Source: Pseudacidobacterium ailaaui (GTDB lineage: Bacteria > Acidobacteriota > Terriglobia > Terriglobales > Acidobacteriaceae). Taken from it: DNA of 64,000 bases. Positions 62,942 to 64,000 of this stretch are shown here, one piece after another. Where the stretch lies: assembly GCF_000688455.1 (NCBI RefSeq), contig NZ_JIAL01000001.1, positions 2,077,001 through 2,141,000 on the forward strand, read 5' to 3'. The translations under genes and the position numbers were made by a program. Numbering within the stretch: the stretch's first letter is position 1; the number at the start of each line of letters is the position of its first letter. The notes beneath the pieces were generated by a model. It ran no database searches, was not told the DNA's origin, and saw only the letters and a list, made by a program, of their open reading frames with translations.

Positions 62942-64000
62942 ATGCCCATTACCGAAGTCCCAACCAATCCATCTGGTGCTCCCCCAGAGCCGCCACGAAC
63001 TCGCCGAACTCAGCAATACGAGCACCTTGAGCGGCACGAGCTGCTTCAGGTCATGGATGAGCTGCAGGATGAGCGTGCTCGTGCCCGCCTGCGGGAGGTC
63101 TTCTGGGTCTCCATTATTATTCACCTGGTCGTCTTTTGGTTCCTCGCTTATGGGCCGAAATATGTTTTCCACCAGGTGAAAGTAGTCGATCCGTTTACTG
63201 TTTTGAAGGAACGGGAAAAGCAGCTTACATACCTGGACCTGCCACCGGACATGCAGAAGCCGGTGAAGCCCAGGCGGTCTGATGTGATCTCTGATAAGGA
63301 CCGCGTCGCCCAGACAAAACATCCGACGCTGGACCGCAAGACCCTGGAAGAGCTGGAGGCCATGAAGCGTGCTGGTCCGCCCGCTCCCCAGCCAGCACAG
63401 AAGCCGGGAGAGACGCCCCAGGCCCCTGCACCACAACAGGCACAGGCTTCACCGCCGCCGCAGCCGATGCCGCAGGCCCGACAGACGCCGCCTGCGCAGC
63501 CTTTGCGGCAGAGCGAGCAGGCCCAGCTTGAGGCCCCTGCTCCCAAACCGGCCCCAACCCAGCCAAACTTCAATACGGGAGGTATGACTGCGGGCCAGGC
63601 CATCCAGCAGGCAGCGCGCAATGCCATCCGGTCCGGCCAGCTCGGCGGAGGCGGTGATATGGGTGCCAATGCTCCCTCAGCGCATCCCGGGGTAAACGGA
63701 GCGGTAGATATTCTTAGCGACACGATGGGTGTGGACTTCGGCCCCTACATCCGCCGTATTATTTACGACACAGAGCGTTCCTGGTGGCCCATCATCCCGG
63801 AATCGGCGCGTCCGCCCATCTCCAAGCAGGGCAAGGTCGGCATACGTTTCAAGATCATGCCGGACGGGAGCGTAAAGGAGATGGTCCTGGAACTGCCCTC
63901 GGGCGATGTGGCCCTGGACCGCGCCGCGTGGGGAGGCATTACCGGTGCATCACCCTACCCCCCATTGCCGAAGGAATTCAAGGGGCCATTTCTGGAGCTG
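62942..64000 (+). CDS. TonB-like energy transducer, 3' truncated by window
   Basis: 353 residues are visible and the frame runs off the window. A soluble N-terminal part of about 50 residues is followed by a single helix (about 53-72), a Pro/Gln/Ala-rich spacer (about residues 140-210) typical of TonB-type proteins, a Gly-rich patch and the start of a TonB C-terminal domain (GVDFGPYIRRIIYDTERSWW, then GKVGIRFKIMPDGSVKEMVL). It transmits proton-motive force to outer membrane receptors. The long soluble N-terminal region before the helix is unusual for TonB. Start ATG at 62942. Confidence 0.85.
   Translation, partial: MPITEVPTNPSGAPPEPPRTRRTQQYEHLERHELLQVMDELQDERARARLREVFWVSIIIHLVVFWFLAYGPKYVFHQVKVVDPFTVLKEREKQLTYLDLPPDMQKPVKPRRSDVISDKDRVAQTKHPTLDRKTLEELEAMKRAGPPAPQPAQKPGETPQAPAPQQAQASPPPQPMPQARQTPPAQPLRQSEQAQLEAPAPKPAPTQPNFNTGGMTAGQAIQQAARNAIRSGQLGGGGDMGANAPSAHPGVNGAVDILSDTMGVDFGPYIRRIIYDTERSWWPIIPESARPPISKQGKVGIRFKIMPDGSVKEMVLELPSGDVALDRAAWGGITGASPYPPLPKEFKGPFLEL

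Overview
The window is a stretch of gene-dense, roughly 60% G+C bacterial chromosome with no phage island, insertion sequence, tRNA, rRNA or CRISPR array that I can recognise. Gene content fits Acidobacteriota, probably class Terriglobia (inference from an omega subunit with Acidobacteria-like sequence, LssY-C, DUF4337 and Ig-like secreted proteins, the stand-alone small type PurL, and the general protein style). It is mostly housekeeping DNA in short operons on both strands.

Layout. 0-7 kb: a membrane GAF-GGDEF diguanylate cyclase, a CysK-family/MetB-family/PP-loop ATPase operon, and a HAD-UbiA fusion. 7.2-14.5 kb: an RND efflux operon (permease, adaptor, outer membrane lipoprotein) followed by an LssY-C secreted protein. 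14.5-18 kb: a Cys/aromatic-rich secreted protein, a PfpI-family protein, and rpoZ-rho on the minus strand separated by a terminator that overlaps the rpoZ stop codon. 18.3-22.6 kb: a perfect parS-like palindrome, then etfB, a two-helix membrane protein, etfA and ETF-ubiquinone oxidoreductase. 22.6-34 kb: a GNAT enzyme, GlcNAc-kinase-like and phosphodiesterase genes, an M16 peptidase, a Wzz/DUF4337/secreted-protein cluster, alkB and small proteins. 34-46.5 kb: gyrB, a TPR protein, proS, purL-purF, DUF6496, FmdB, a DsbA-like protein, a HIT protein and a PAP2 phosphatase.

46.5-55.4 kb: a YfgM-like TPR protein, an ECF sigma factor with a frameshifted partner, a holin-like membrane protein, a second GAF-GGDEF protein, a molybdopterin-fold protein, an orphan nuoI, full-length cobalamin-dependent metH and a degenerate receiver protein. 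55.4-64 kb: two tandem 89-nt repeats that each end in an intrinsic-terminator-like hairpin, placed directly in front of a glucosaminidase gene; an MFS transporter; RNase P RNA (rnpB); fabD; an Ig-like protein; a zinc-ribbon coiled-coil protein; a deoxyribonucleotidase; dedA; a MogA/MoaB protein; and the start of a TonB-like gene that runs off the end.

The most unusual signals are the tandem terminator-bearing repeats at 55.56-55.80 kb, the parS-like site at 18.37 kb, the stop-codon-in-terminator-loop arrangement between rpoZ and rho, the broken ECF partner gene at 47.9-48.4 kb, and a set of genes whose -10 boxes lie so near the start codon that their mRNAs may be leaderless. No computation was run; all family assignments are from reading motifs.
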